Shown here: positions 7,431 through 15,027 of the stretch, piece after piece
Layout: every line of letters starts with the position of its first letter
Numbering within the stretch: position 1 is the stretch's first letter
Source of the DNA: RGIG3872 sp045660245
GTDB lineage: Bacteria; Bacillota; Clostridia; Christensenellales; UBA1242
Direction: 5' to 3'
Length of the DNA: 17,656 bases
NCBI GenBank assembly: GCA_045660245.1
Contig: JAZRDJ010000011.1
Coordinates: 1 to 17,656 of the forward strand
Notes under the pieces: model-generated
The model's input: only the letters and a program-made list of their open reading frames with translations
Databases searched by the model: none
Told to the model about the DNA's origin: nothing
Translations under genes and position numbers: made by a program

Positions 7431-7752
7431 AGACATTTTGAAGATAACTTCGTATATCGGTTTTGCAAAAAAAGCCAGAAATATTCATTTTGGTGCAGAC
7501 AAGGTACTTGAAAGCACGAAAAAAAGTGATATAATAGTATCAAGAGATATTTCTAGCAATACTCTTAATAAACTTAATAATCATGCACAAAAAACAAAAG
7601 CAAACATAACACTGATCCCTGAACGTGTTATGGAGCAAATAACTCAAAGTGATCGCATCAAGGTTTTTCAGATACTTGATGAAAATTTGAATGATGCTGT
7701 CACAAAAATAATAATGAGTTTCAAAGATTTGGAGGATATAACTTTTGAGTAA
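7402..7752 (+). CDS. ylxQ: L7Ae/L30e family RNA-binding protein YlxQ
   Basis: This 116-residue protein has the L7Ae-type kink-turn-binding fold, seen from SYIGFAKKARNIHFGADKVL near the N-terminus, DIIVSRDISSNT, and a following helix rich in Asn and Lys. It is a ribosomal-protein-like factor of uncertain precise role. The ATG at 7402 is preceded by AGGAGA at 7393-7398, which is rather close; a GTG at 7390 is also in frame. It overlaps rnpM by 29 bases and infB by 8 bases, implying translational coupling. A candidate promoter lies inside it (7508-7535). Confidence 0.9.
   Translation: MIKSEMTSNKDILKITSYIGFAKKARNIHFGADKVLESTKKSDIIVSRDISSNTLNKLNNHAQKTKANITLIPERVMEQITQSDRIKVFQILDENLNDAVTKIIMSFKDLEDITFE
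7508..7535 (+). promoter_or_regulatory. Candidate internal promoter within ylxQ, upstream of infB
   Basis: TTGAAA (7508-7513) and TATAAT (7530-7535) are separated by 16 bases, and TG at 7527-7528 makes the -10 an extended type. The box is made by consecutive ATA isoleucine codons, which are uncommon in the neighbouring genes. It would start transcription about 200 bases upstream of infB. It lies within coding sequence, so it may be chance. Confidence 0.4.
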
Positions 7753-10114
7753 CATTGAGAAAAAAGAAAAAATTGAATTCAACAACTTGAAGGAAGTTCA
7801 AAATTTGGTCAAAAATAACACTCTTGGCGCTCTTGCCATGAGTGCAAGAAAAGCAAGAGGCAAAATTGAACAACTTCTCTCAGGTCTCAAAGAAAAGAGT
7901 GCTGCTTTTGCTCAAACGCAAGCAGTTCAAGAAAAGCCTGAGCCAAAACCTGAAAAGAAGGTTGAAAAAGTTGAGATGCAAGAGAAAAAAACTGAGCCAA
8001 AGAAAGTTGAGGCTCCAGTTCGTGATGCAGAAAAAGTTGCACAACGTGAAAACAGATTTTCTCAAAATCAAAACAGAACCAGTATTCGAAACTTTGATGC
8101 ATCATCTGACAGAAACAACAATTTCAGAGGTCAAAGACAAAATGGGTCACAAGGTCAAGGTTATCAAAAGTTTGGTGGAAAACCTCAATATGGTGCAGGC
8201 TCTCAAGGACAAAGACCAAATGGTCCTCAAGGACAACGTCCTTTTGGTGGAAATCAAAGGAACCAAAATGCAGGACAAAGAGGTCCTCAACAAGGTCAAG
8301 TCAAGGTTCAACCAACCATTGATGCAAGTGAACTTGCTCGCGGTGCTGCGCATGTAAAGAAGAAAGTATTCAAGGAAAAGCCGGCAGACGAAAAGAAATC
8401 AATGAACAAAAAGGCACTTGTAATGCGTGGCTATGTTGATGATGAGTCAAAGTTTGACGAAGATAGAATGGTGAGAGGTAAAAAGTCAAAGAAGGCAAAA
8501 GAATCTGTACCAGTTGTTGTTGCTCCAAAGATTGATCATGCAGTGATCACAACAGACAACTTGACGGTGAAAATTCTTGCGGAAAAAACAGGAAGATCAG
8601 TTGCTGAAATTATGAGCAAATTCTTGATGCTTGGAATGATGGTAAACATCAACTCAAACATTGACTTTGAAGCAGCAGAACTCATCTGCACAGAACTCGG
8701 TGTAACTCTTGAAAAGAAACTTGAGCAAACCTTTGAAGAAAAAGTTGCTGAAATGCACAGTCAAGAAAAGGATAATGAAACAGATCTTGTGAAGCGTCCT
8801 CCAGTTGTGACTGTTATGGGTCACGTTGACCATGGAAAAACATCACTTCTTGACAGAATCAGAAAGACAAATGTGACACTTGGAGAGGCTGGTGGTATCA
8901 CTCAACATATTGGAGCCTATACCATTGTTGTAAACAATGAAAATGTTACATTTATTGATACTCCTGGACATGCAGCATTCACAGCAATGCGTGAACGTGG
9001 AGCAAAACTCACAGACGTTGCGATCCTTGTGGTGGCAGCAGATGATGGCGTTATGCCACAAACTGTTGAAGCAATCAAACACATCAAGGCGGCAGGCGTT
9101 CCAATGCTTGTTGCGATCAACAAGATTGATGTTCCAACAGCAAACGTTGACAAAATCAAACAACAACTCACTGAGTATGATGTTTTGCCAGAAGAATGGG
9201 GTGGAGACACAATCATGGTGCCAATCTCAGCAAAACAAGGAACAAATGTTGATCAACTCCTTGAAATGGTGTTGTTTGTTGCTGAATATCAAAATCTCAA
9301 AGCAAATCCAAAGAGAAGTGCAAGCGGAAGTATCATTGAGGCACGTCTTGACAAGGGTATGGGTAGTGTTGCCACTGTTCTTGTTCAAAACGGAACTCTT
9401 CATGTTGGTGACAATGTTGTTGTTGGTACTTGTAGCGGAAAAGTTCGTGCAATGATCAATGACAAGGGTGCGCATGTGAAAGAAGCAGGTCCATCAACAC
9501 CTGTCGCAATCCTTGGTCTCACTGGAGTTCCAAGTGCGGGTGATCAACTTTATGCTGTTGACAGTGAACTTGCAAAACAAGTTGCTGCAGAACGTATTGA
9601 AAAAGAAAGAAAGAGCATGATCAAATCAGCCGATCTTTCTGTTGATGCGCTCATGAACAAGATTGCTGATGCATCATTCAAAGATTTCAATGTGATCATC
9701 AAAGCCGACGTGCAAGGTTCGCTGGAGGCGCTCGTTGCATCACTTTCTGCAATTCAAAATGAAGAAGTGAAGGTTCGTCCAATTCACTGTGGTGTTGGTG
9801 CAATCAATGAAAACGATGTCATGATGGCGAGTGCATCAAATGCAGTAATCATTGGATTTAACGTAAAACCTGATTTCAAAGCAAAAATCATTGCAGAGAA
9901 ATCAAAAATTGATATCAAATTTTACAAGATTATTTATGAGGCAATTGAATTTGCAACAAAGAAGATTGACTCAATGAAAACTCCAAAATACAAAGAAGTT
10001 GTAACTGGTCACGCTGAAATTCGAATGGTATTCAAGGCAAGCAAGGTTGGACAAATTGCTGGTACTTACGTAACTGACGGAAAAATCTCAAAGAATGCAA
10101 AAGTGCGTGTGTAG
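7745..10114 (+). CDS. infB: Translation initiation factor IF-2, C-terminal domain cut short
   Basis: IF-2 is the GTPase that brings fMet-tRNA to the 30S subunit and promotes subunit joining. This reading frame gives 789 residues. An N-terminal helical region (1 to about 55) is followed by a Lys/Glu/Pro-rich stretch (61-100) and a Gln/Gly/Asn/Arg-rich linker (about 104-187). A second IF2N domain lies near 270-335. The GTPase domain has GHVDHGKTS (359-367), DTPGH (405-409) and NKID (459-462), then domains II and III and the start of domain IV (GHAEIRMVFKASKVGQIAG). The frame stops at TAG 10112-10114 after KVRV, where IF-2 normally continues about 55 residues; the rest is readable downstream (10115-10282). 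The start is TTG at 7745 with GGAGG at 7731-7735, overlapping ylxQ by 8 bases. Confidence 0.95.
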   Translation: MSNIEKKEKIEFNNLKEVQNLVKNNTLGALAMSARKARGKIEQLLSGLKEKSAAFAQTQAVQEKPEPKPEKKVEKVEMQEKKTEPKKVEAPVRDAEKVAQRENRFSQNQNRTSIRNFDASSDRNNNFRGQRQNGSQGQGYQKFGGKPQYGAGSQGQRPNGPQGQRPFGGNQRNQNAGQRGPQQGQVKVQPTIDASELARGAAHVKKKVFKEKPADEKKSMNKKALVMRGYVDDESKFDEDRMVRGKKSKKAKESVPVVVAPKIDHAVITTDNLTVKILAEKTGRSVAEIMSKFLMLGMMVNINSNIDFEAAELICTELGVTLEKKLEQTFEEKVAEMHSQEKDNETDLVKRPPVVTVMGHVDHGKTSLLDRIRKTNVTLGEAGGITQHIGAYTIVVNNENVTFIDTPGHAAFTAMRERGAKLTDVAILVVAADDGVMPQTVEAIKHIKAAGVPMLVAINKIDVPTANVDKIKQQLTEYDVLPEEWGGDTIMVPISAKQGTNVDQLLEMVLFVAEYQNLKANPKRSASGSIIEARLDKGMGSVATVLVQNGTLHVGDNVVVGTCSGKVRAMINDKGAHVKEAGPSTPVAILGLTGVPSAGDQLYAVDSELAKQVAAERIEKERKSMIKSADLSVDALMNKIADASFKDFNVIIKADVQGSLEALVASLSAIQNEEVKVRPIHCGVGAINENDVMMASASNAVIIGFNVKPDFKAKIIAEKSKIDIKFYKIIYEAIEFATKKIDSMKTPKYKEVVTGHAEIRMVFKASKVGQIAGTYVTDGKISKNAKVRV

Positions 10115-10282
10115 AGAAAACGGAATCTTTTCTTTCAGGCTGGTATTGCCACAATTCAATGAGAAAAGAATGAAGCGAAAGAAGTTAATGCTGGATATGA
10201 GTGCGGTGTTGTGTTTGACGGATTCAGCGACTTCGTGGTTGGTGACACTTTCGAAACTTATGTTTTGGAGAGAATTAATTAA
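10115..10282 (+). pseudogene. infB: Displaced 3' end of infB (IF-2 domain IV remainder)
   Basis: Continuing in the infB frame past the TAG gives a translation that lines up codon for codon with the end of IF-2. It includes KNEAKEVNAGYECG and GDTFETYVLERIN and ends at TAA 10280-10282. A second in-frame stop, TGA, is at 10160-10162. Just after the TAG, the +1 frame reads RENGIF, a better match to the usual R(D/N)G(V/I)V segment. This suggests compensating small insertions and deletions, perhaps in GTGTGT (10107-10112) and TTTT (10128-10131). The second stop then needs a separate change. Either infB is truly broken here, is recoded, or the sequence has errors. Without the interruption IF-2 would be about 845 residues, ending 24 bases before rbfA. 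Confidence 0.8.
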
Positions 10283-10306
10283 TAACAAAGGGGGAGATAA
10301 TTGGTT

Positions 10307-10669
10307 ATGGCAAATGTAAGAATGAGCAGAATTAATTCAGAAATTCAGAAATGTGTTGCTGAAATAATCAATAACAAACTCAACAATCCAGACATTGATG
10401 GTGTCATTGTTTCAGTGAACAAAGTTGACACTACTCCTGACCTTGCTGAAGCAAAGATTTATGTTAGTGTGCTTGGCAGTGATGAACAAAAAGCAAAGAG
10501 TTTTTCAGCAATTGAAAAATCTGCAAAGTTCATTAGGTTTGAACTCTCACATATGATGCGACTTCGCATTGTTCCAAATTTAATTTTCAAAATCGATACA
10601 AGTTTTGAAGATAGTACAAGAATTATGAATTTGATTGATAGTTTGAATATTGGAGAATCTGATGAATAG
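10307..10669 (+). CDS. rbfA: 30S ribosome-binding factor RbfA
   Basis: RbfA is a KH-fold factor for late maturation of the 30S subunit. The protein has 120 residues, as usual. It starts MANVRMSRINSEIQ, and the core shows DIDGVIVSVNKVDTTPDL, AKIYVSVLGSDEQK, FIRFELSHMMRLRIVPNLIF and a final FEDSTRI segment, all in family order. The ATG at 10307 fits the family start; an in-frame TTG at 10301 is too close to the ribosome binding site AAAGGGGGAG (10287-10296). The ylxP gene often found between infB and rbfA is missing. It overlaps the next gene by 8 bases. Confidence 0.95.
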   Translation: MANVRMSRINSEIQKCVAEIINNKLNNPDIDGVIVSVNKVDTTPDLAEAKIYVSVLGSDEQKAKSFSAIEKSAKFIRFELSHMMRLRIVPNLIFKIDTSFEDSTRIMNLIDSLNIGESDE

Positions 10670-11636
10670 TTTGTTTGAAGAGGCTTTTGAAAAAATATCA
10701 GAAGCAAATACAATTGCTGTTGCAACTCACATCAATGTTGATGGAGACGCAATGGGGTCAGCACTTGGAATGTATAATCACCTTAAAAATATCGGCAAAA
10801 ATGTCGATATTTTTATTGATTCAGTAATTCCAGAAAACTTGAAAACGCTTCCTGGTGTGGAAGAAATAAACAACAAAAAATACAAGACATATGATTTGCT
10901 CATTTGCATGGATGCTGCAGATGAGTTCAGACTTGGAATGAACAAGGATTTGGTTCATGAGTATGAACTCAAGAGTATTCAGTTTGACCATCATGAAGTG
11001 AACACAAGATATGCAAAAACAAATGTTGTTGCGGTTATGTCATCAGCGAGTGAACTTCTTGCGGATTATTTATTTTTCACTGACAGTATGATCACACCAG
11101 AAATGGCGCGTTGCATCATTACTGGAATGTACACGGACACGGGAAAACTCAGTTTTTCATCTGTTACTCCAAAAACGTTTGCGGTTATTTCAAGACTTCT
11201 CGAGGAGTCTGGAATCAATATTGAAACGGTGACTTTCCCACTTTATAACAGTGTAACAAAAAAAGAGTTTGAAGTTCGAAAACTTGGTTATTCAAAAATT
11301 GAATTTTATGACAATGATTCAATTGCAATTGTTGCCTTGAGTTATGAAGATATTTCTCAACTTGATATTGAACTTTTCATGACGAAATCACTTGTTGACC
11401 TTGCATTACCGCTCAAAGAGGTGAAGGTTGTTGCACTCATGACTGAGTTCACTCCAAACACAGCGTTTTGTTCGTTCAGGACAAAGGGTGATGTGAGTGC
11501 AAAGCGCCTTGCAATGGTTTATGGCGGGAATGGTCACCCAAATGCAGCGGGTTGCAGGATTAGACGCTGTATTTTTGAGGCAGAAAAGAAAGGCGTGATT
11601 GAAAACGCACGCAAACTTTTGAGAGGAACATTGTGA
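10662..11636 (+). CDS. nrnA: DHH/DHHA1 phosphoesterase, NrnA-type oligoribonuclease/pAp phosphatase
   Basis: NrnA-type enzymes degrade very short RNA and dephosphorylate 3'-phosphoadenosine 5'-phosphate in the cytoplasm. The 324 residues contain the DHH domain: HINVDGDAMGS (His23, Asp27, Asp29), CMDAAD (Asp84), FDHHEVNT (Asp109, His110, His111) and GMYTDTGKLSF (Asp159). The DHHA1 domain carries GGNGHPNAAGC (288-298), which binds substrate. All metal ligands expected for the family are present. The ATG at 10662 has GGAG at 10652-10655 and overlaps the rbfA stop by 8 bases; an in-frame TTG at 10650 overlaps the ribosome binding site and is rejected. Its place between rbfA and truB is common in Bacillota. 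Confidence 0.93.
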   Translation: MNSLFEEAFEKISEANTIAVATHINVDGDAMGSALGMYNHLKNIGKNVDIFIDSVIPENLKTLPGVEEINNKKYKTYDLLICMDAADEFRLGMNKDLVHEYELKSIQFDHHEVNTRYAKTNVVAVMSSASELLADYLFFTDSMITPEMARCIITGMYTDTGKLSFSSVTPKTFAVISRLLEESGINIETVTFPLYNSVTKKEFEVRKLGYSKIEFYDNDSIAIVALSYEDISQLDIELFMTKSLVDLALPLKEVKVVALMTEFTPNTAFCSFRTKGDVSAKRLAMVYGGNGHPNAAGCRIRRCIFEAEKKGVIENARKLLRGTL

Positions 11637-11637
11637 T

Positions 11638-12507
11638 ATGATTGGTTTTTTCAATTGCGTGAAACCAACGGGTGTATCATCGAATTTTGTTCTTTCAAAA
11701 ATCAAAAAAGCAATTGGTCAAAAGTATGTTGGGCACCTTGGAACTCTTGATCCTGCGGCATCGGGAGTCCTCCCAGTTGCTGTTGGAAAGGCTGCGAAAT
11801 TCTTTGATTATTTTTTGAACAAGGACAAGGTTTATTTTGCTGTGCTTGAACTTGGGGTTTTGACCACAACACTCGATAGTGAAGGTGAAATCCTTGAAAC
11901 ACGTGAGCATTATGTTTGGGAAACAGACATTCAAGATGTTTTGTCTGAATTTGTTGGTCAAATTGAGCAAATTCCACCCATGTATTCAGCAATCAAAATA
12001 AATGGCAGAAATGCATATGAACTTGCAAGAGCGGGTGAAAAAGTTGAAATTGCTCCAAGAAAAATAAATGTGTATAGTATTGATCTTTTGGATCAAATAG
12101 ATCACAACAAATTTTCTTTCAGAATTCATTGTTCAGCAGGAACGTATATCAGAACTTTGCTTGCTGATATTGCGAGAAAAGTTGGCGAGATTGGAAATGT
12201 TCCAGTCATCATCAGGGAAAAAAGTGGAGCATTTGACATTTCTTCGGCTATTACAATTAAAAATATCGAAGATGATTATCAAAAATGTTTGATCTCAGTT
12301 GAAGATGTGTTTCCAAATTTGCCCCGAGTTGAATTTGATGCTTGTGATCACAAAAAGGTTGTCAATGGAATGATGGTTCCAGTGAAAGGTTACAAAAATT
12401 TGAATTGTAGTGAATTTTTGGGATACATTGGTGGCAAATTATTTGGACTTTTTGAATGTGATGGGGTATACTTGAAGTGCAAGATTAATTTGTACGAAGG
12501 AGAATAA
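11638..12507 (+). CDS. truB: tRNA pseudouridine(55) synthase TruB
   Basis: TruB makes pseudouridine 55 in the T-loop of tRNAs. It has 289 residues. The N-terminal motif NCVKPTGVSSN and the catalytic motif GHLGTLDPAASGVLPV with nucleophile Asp38 are intact. IPPMYSAIKINGRNAYELAR and CSAGTYIRTLLADIA follow in the normal order, then a short C-terminal domain. The ATG is one base after the nrnA stop, with AGAGGA at 11622-11627. In most Bacillota ribF and rpsO follow truB; here an endonuclease IV-like gene does, 3 bases downstream. Confidence 0.96.
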   Translation: MIGFFNCVKPTGVSSNFVLSKIKKAIGQKYVGHLGTLDPAASGVLPVAVGKAAKFFDYFLNKDKVYFAVLELGVLTTTLDSEGEILETREHYVWETDIQDVLSEFVGQIEQIPPMYSAIKINGRNAYELARAGEKVEIAPRKINVYSIDLLDQIDHNKFSFRIHCSAGTYIRTLLADIARKVGEIGNVPVIIREKSGAFDISSAITIKNIEDDYQKCLISVEDVFPNLPRVEFDACDHKKVVNGMMVPVKGYKNLNCSEFLGYIGGKLFGLFECDGVYLKCKINLYEGE

Positions 12508-12510
12508 TTT

Positions 12511-13356
12511 ATGGTAAAATTCGGACCATCTGGTTGTTGTGACAGGTTTTTGTCAGATCACAAAAGTGTCGAGGATATTCCCGCTTGGCTTGAAGCGCAG
12601 GGGCTCGATAGTTTTGAATATGCTTTCAACAAAGGAATTTATCTTTCTGATGAAAAGGCGTTGCAGTACAAAGAGTTGTTTGAAAAACACAACATTGAAC
12701 TCACTGTTCATGGACCATATTTTATCAATTTTGCAAATCCAGATGATATGATGGCTGAAAAGTCATATGGATATATTATCAATAGTCTTCAAAAAATGAA
12801 GTTGATGGGAGCAAAGAAACTTGTGTTTCATCCGGGCAGTCTCACAAAACAGTCAAGAGAAAAGGCGTTTGAAGTCACAATGGACAGACTCAAAACACTT
12901 CTTGAAATTATGGATGGATATGATTTTGATGGTATGTATATCTGTCCAGAAACAATGGGCAAGCATGGACAAATCGGAACTGTTGAAGAAGTTGCAAAGA
13001 TGTGTTCACTTGATGAGAGAATTATTCCAACACTCGATTTTGGACATATCAACTCTTTTACAGGTGGAACGCTCAAAACAAAAGAAGACTTCATTGAAGT
13101 GTTCAAAACTCTTGAAAAGTACATTGGCGAGAGATTCAAAAATGTTCACATTCACTTTTCAAAAATTATGTATGGGGCAAAAGGGGAACTCAAACATTTG
13201 ACTTTTGAAGAAGACGATGTATATGGGCCAGACTTTGAGCCACTAGCAGAAGCGATCAAAGAACTTGGTGTGAATGCAACCATTATTTGCGAGTCACGTG
13301 GCACACAAACTGATGATTCGATCACAATGAAACAAATTTTTGAAACAAAAGTCTAA
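12511..13356 (+). CDS. Endonuclease IV-like TIM-barrel protein
   Basis: This 281-residue protein resembles AP endonuclease family 2 (Nfo, deoxyribonuclease IV), zinc enzymes that cut DNA at abasic sites. Probable metal ligands in order are His67 (TVHGPYFINFA), His107 (VFHPGS), Glu147 (CPETMGKHG), Asp176 and His179 (LDFGHIN), His213 or His215 (VHIHFSKI), His229 (GELKHLTF) and Glu261 (IICES). E. coli Nfo has an Asp two residues before the His in the seventh position; here that residue is Leu227, with Glu226 next to it. The third zinc site may therefore differ. The ATG has AAGGAGA (12497-12503) within the end of truB, so the two are cotranscribed. Other sugar-phosphate TIM-barrel roles are possible. 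Confidence 0.8.
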   Translation: MVKFGPSGCCDRFLSDHKSVEDIPAWLEAQGLDSFEYAFNKGIYLSDEKALQYKELFEKHNIELTVHGPYFINFANPDDMMAEKSYGYIINSLQKMKLMGAKKLVFHPGSLTKQSREKAFEVTMDRLKTLLEIMDGYDFDGMYICPETMGKHGQIGTVEEVAKMCSLDERIIPTLDFGHINSFTGGTLKTKEDFIEVFKTLEKYIGERFKNVHIHFSKIMYGAKGELKHLTFEEDDVYGPDFEPLAEAIKELGVNATIICESRGTQTDDSITMKQIFETKV

Positions 13357-13362
13357 AAGCAA

Positions 13363-13392
13363 TTGATTTTCACTATTAGACTATGTTATAAT
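13363..13392 (+). promoter_or_regulatory. Promoter of efp
   Basis: TATAAT at 13387-13392 is preceded by TG at 13384-13385 (extended -10). TTGATT at 13363-13368 is a plausible -35 with an 18-base gap. It lies in the 70-base space between the endonuclease-like gene and efp, with transcription starting near 13399. No terminator is visible between that upstream gene and this promoter. Confidence 0.65.
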
Positions 13393-13426
13393 ATCAAAGC
13401 AAAATGTAAAAATATGGAGGAAAATT

Positions 13427-13984
13427 ATGATTACAGCAGGAGATCTTAGAAAAGGTGTTACTTTTGAATATGAAGGCAAGATTTATGTTGTTGTTGACTT
13501 TTTGCATGTAAAACCAGGTAAGGGTGCAGCATTTGTTAGAACAAAACTCAAAAATATTGTTACTGGACAAGTAATTGAAAAAACTTTCAACCCAGTTGAA
13601 AAGTTTGAAAAAGCACACATTGAAAGAAAAGAAATGGCTTATCTTTATAATGATGGTGATTTGTATTACTTCATGGATAACGAGACTTATGAGCAAGTTC
13701 CTCTCAACAAAGATCAAGTTGAAGATGCACTTCTTTATATCACAGAAAACATGAACGTTACAATTCAATTCTACAAAGGATCTGCGTTCAGTGTTGAACC
13801 ACCAAACTTTGTTGAACTCACAATTGTTGAGTGTGAGCCAGGTGTTCAAGGTGATACATCAAAAGCAGGCAACAAACCAGCAACTGTAGAAACTGGACTT
13901 ACTCTTCAAGTTCCACTTTTTGTAAACAATGGAGAAAGAATCAGAATCGACACAAGAACTGGAACATATATGTCAAGAGCATAA
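13427..13984 (+). CDS. efp: Translation elongation factor P
   Basis: EF-P rescues ribosomes stalled at proline runs. It has the standard 185 residues and three beta-barrel domains. The loop KPGKGAAFVR carries Lys32, the residue that is post-translationally modified in many bacteria. The C-terminal family signature appears as NKPATVETGLTLQVPLFVN, followed by GERIRIDTRTGTYMSRA. GGAGG at 13416-13420 precedes the ATG. It is transcribed from its own promoter and followed by a terminator. efp just upstream of spoIIIA is a common order in Clostridia. Identification is secure. Confidence 0.98.
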   Translation: MITAGDLRKGVTFEYEGKIYVVVDFLHVKPGKGAAFVRTKLKNIVTGQVIEKTFNPVEKFEKAHIERKEMAYLYNDGDLYYFMDNETYEQVPLNKDQVEDALLYITENMNVTIQFYKGSAFSVEPPNFVELTIVECEPGVQGDTSKAGNKPATVETGLTLQVPLFVNNGERIRIDTRTGTYMSRA

Positions 13985-14007
13985 TGTATTGATATAAAAA
14001 TAAAACA

Positions 14008-14039
14008 AAAAGCCACGGGAAATCTCTCGTGGTTTTTTT
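14008..14039 (+). terminator. Rho-independent terminator after efp
   Basis: CCACGGGA (14013-14020) pairs with TCTCGTGG (14025-14032), one pair being G-T, with a 4-base loop. It is followed by seven T residues (14033-14039). The A-rich stretch before the stem can pair with the T tract, so it may also work weakly on the other strand. It separates efp from the sporulation operon. Confidence 0.92.
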
Positions 14040-14109
14040 CGTTTTGAAAATATGTGTAGTTTTTTATATGTGTCAGCATATTGATTACTGTTTTTTAATA
14101 AAATTTAAT

Positions 14110-15015
14110 ATGTTAAAAAGTTTATTGGGTGAAAAACTGTTTGGTTGTGTTTTATCGAGGGTGCGTATTGATGATATCTGCGAGGTGCGACTCAGAATTG
14201 GTGCTCCTGTTGTATTGAATACCAAGGGGATCAATATTTGTGTAAAAGACAATGCTGGGGATTTGATTTTGGCGGGCAGAGATGATGTTGAACGGGTGGT
14301 TGCGGTTGCAAGCAAACATTCGCTCTATACTGTTGAAAATCAGATCAAACAGGCATTCATTACGGCTGAAAAGGGTTATAGAATTGGATTATCTGGCGAG
14401 ATTGTGGGCGAGGTGTATGGAAATTTGAAGTGTATCAAAAATATTTATTCCGTGAACATTCGTGTGCCGCATTTGATCAAAAATTGCAGTGCAAGTGTAT
14501 ACAGGTTTTTGAAGGATAAGAATGGATTCAAAAGTACACTCATTGTGTCTCCGCCAGGAGCGGGAAAGACGACGTTTTTGCGTGATTTGTGTCATCAGAT
14601 GAGCAAGGAACAATGCATCCCCAGTATTTTGGTGATTGATGAGAGATATGAACTCGCTGGTGTGAAAAACGGTCTGCCAACAATTGACATTGGAACTTGT
14701 TGTGATATTTTGTCAGGATCCACCAAAGAATTTGGTTTTGGGGCTGGAATCAGGTCTCTTGCGCCAGATTATATCATAACTGATGAGATTTTGGGTGAAA
14801 GTGATTATGGCGCAATAATGAATGCTGTGCGGTCTGGTGTTAGGGTTGTTGCGACTATTCATGCGGATAATTTGGAAAATCTCAAAGAGAAAACAACAAT
14901 GAGTAAAATTCTCTCGCAAAAGTTGTTTGAAAGGTATGTTGTTCTGTCAAAAGATGAAAGGGTTGGAAAGTGTGAAGGCGTATTTGATGAAAATTTGAAA
15001 TGTATTTTTGCGTGA
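14110..15015 (+). CDS. spoIIIAA: Stage III sporulation protein AA (ATPase)
   Basis: SpoIIIAA is the secretion-type ATPase of the SpoIIIA-SpoIIQ channel made in the mother cell during engulfment. From ATG 14110 it has 301 residues; B. subtilis SpoIIIAA has 307. ICEVRLRIGAPVVL near residue 24 is the typical N-terminal segment. SPPGAGKTT (147-155) is the Walker A motif, LVIDERYELAG (174-184) and PDYIITDEILGE (219-230) follow, and VVATIHADN (247-255) is the conserved His-containing segment. The frame opens further back to a GTG inside the terminator, but that part is not family-like. No good ribosome binding site precedes ATG 14110, so the exact start is uncertain. It is the first gene of the operon, and I saw no convincing sigma-E promoter. 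Confidence 0.94.
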   Translation: MLKSLLGEKLFGCVLSRVRIDDICEVRLRIGAPVVLNTKGINICVKDNAGDLILAGRDDVERVVAVASKHSLYTVENQIKQAFITAEKGYRIGLSGEIVGEVYGNLKCIKNIYSVNIRVPHLIKNCSASVYRFLKDKNGFKSTLIVSPPGAGKTTFLRDLCHQMSKEQCIPSILVIDERYELAGVKNGLPTIDIGTCCDILSGSTKEFGFGAGIRSLAPDYIITDEILGESDYGAIMNAVRSGVRVVATIHADNLENLKEKTTMSKILSQKLFERYVVLSKDERVGKCEGVFDENLKCIFA

Positions 15016-15027
15016 AACGGGTGATGT

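Noticed and set aside
7842..8357. A 171-residue + strand frame inside infB
   Set aside because: It is a Lys/Gln-rich alternate reading of the IF-2 linker, caused by the repetitive codons there.
10112..10162. Reassigned TAG or TGA codons explaining the IF-2 interruption
   Set aside because: TAG ends frr, rseP, rbfA and spoIIIAB, and TGA ends the 65-residue gene, nrnA, spoIIIAA and spoIIIAC, so both act as stops here.
14046..14085. A sigma-E promoter for spoIIIA (CATATTGAT at 14077)
   Set aside because: The -10 fits only in part and no matching -35 lies at the proper distance; one is expected here but I could not identify it.
14029..14109. N-terminal extension of spoIIIAA to GTG 14029
   Set aside because: That start lies inside the efp terminator hairpin and the extra 27 residues are not like the family.
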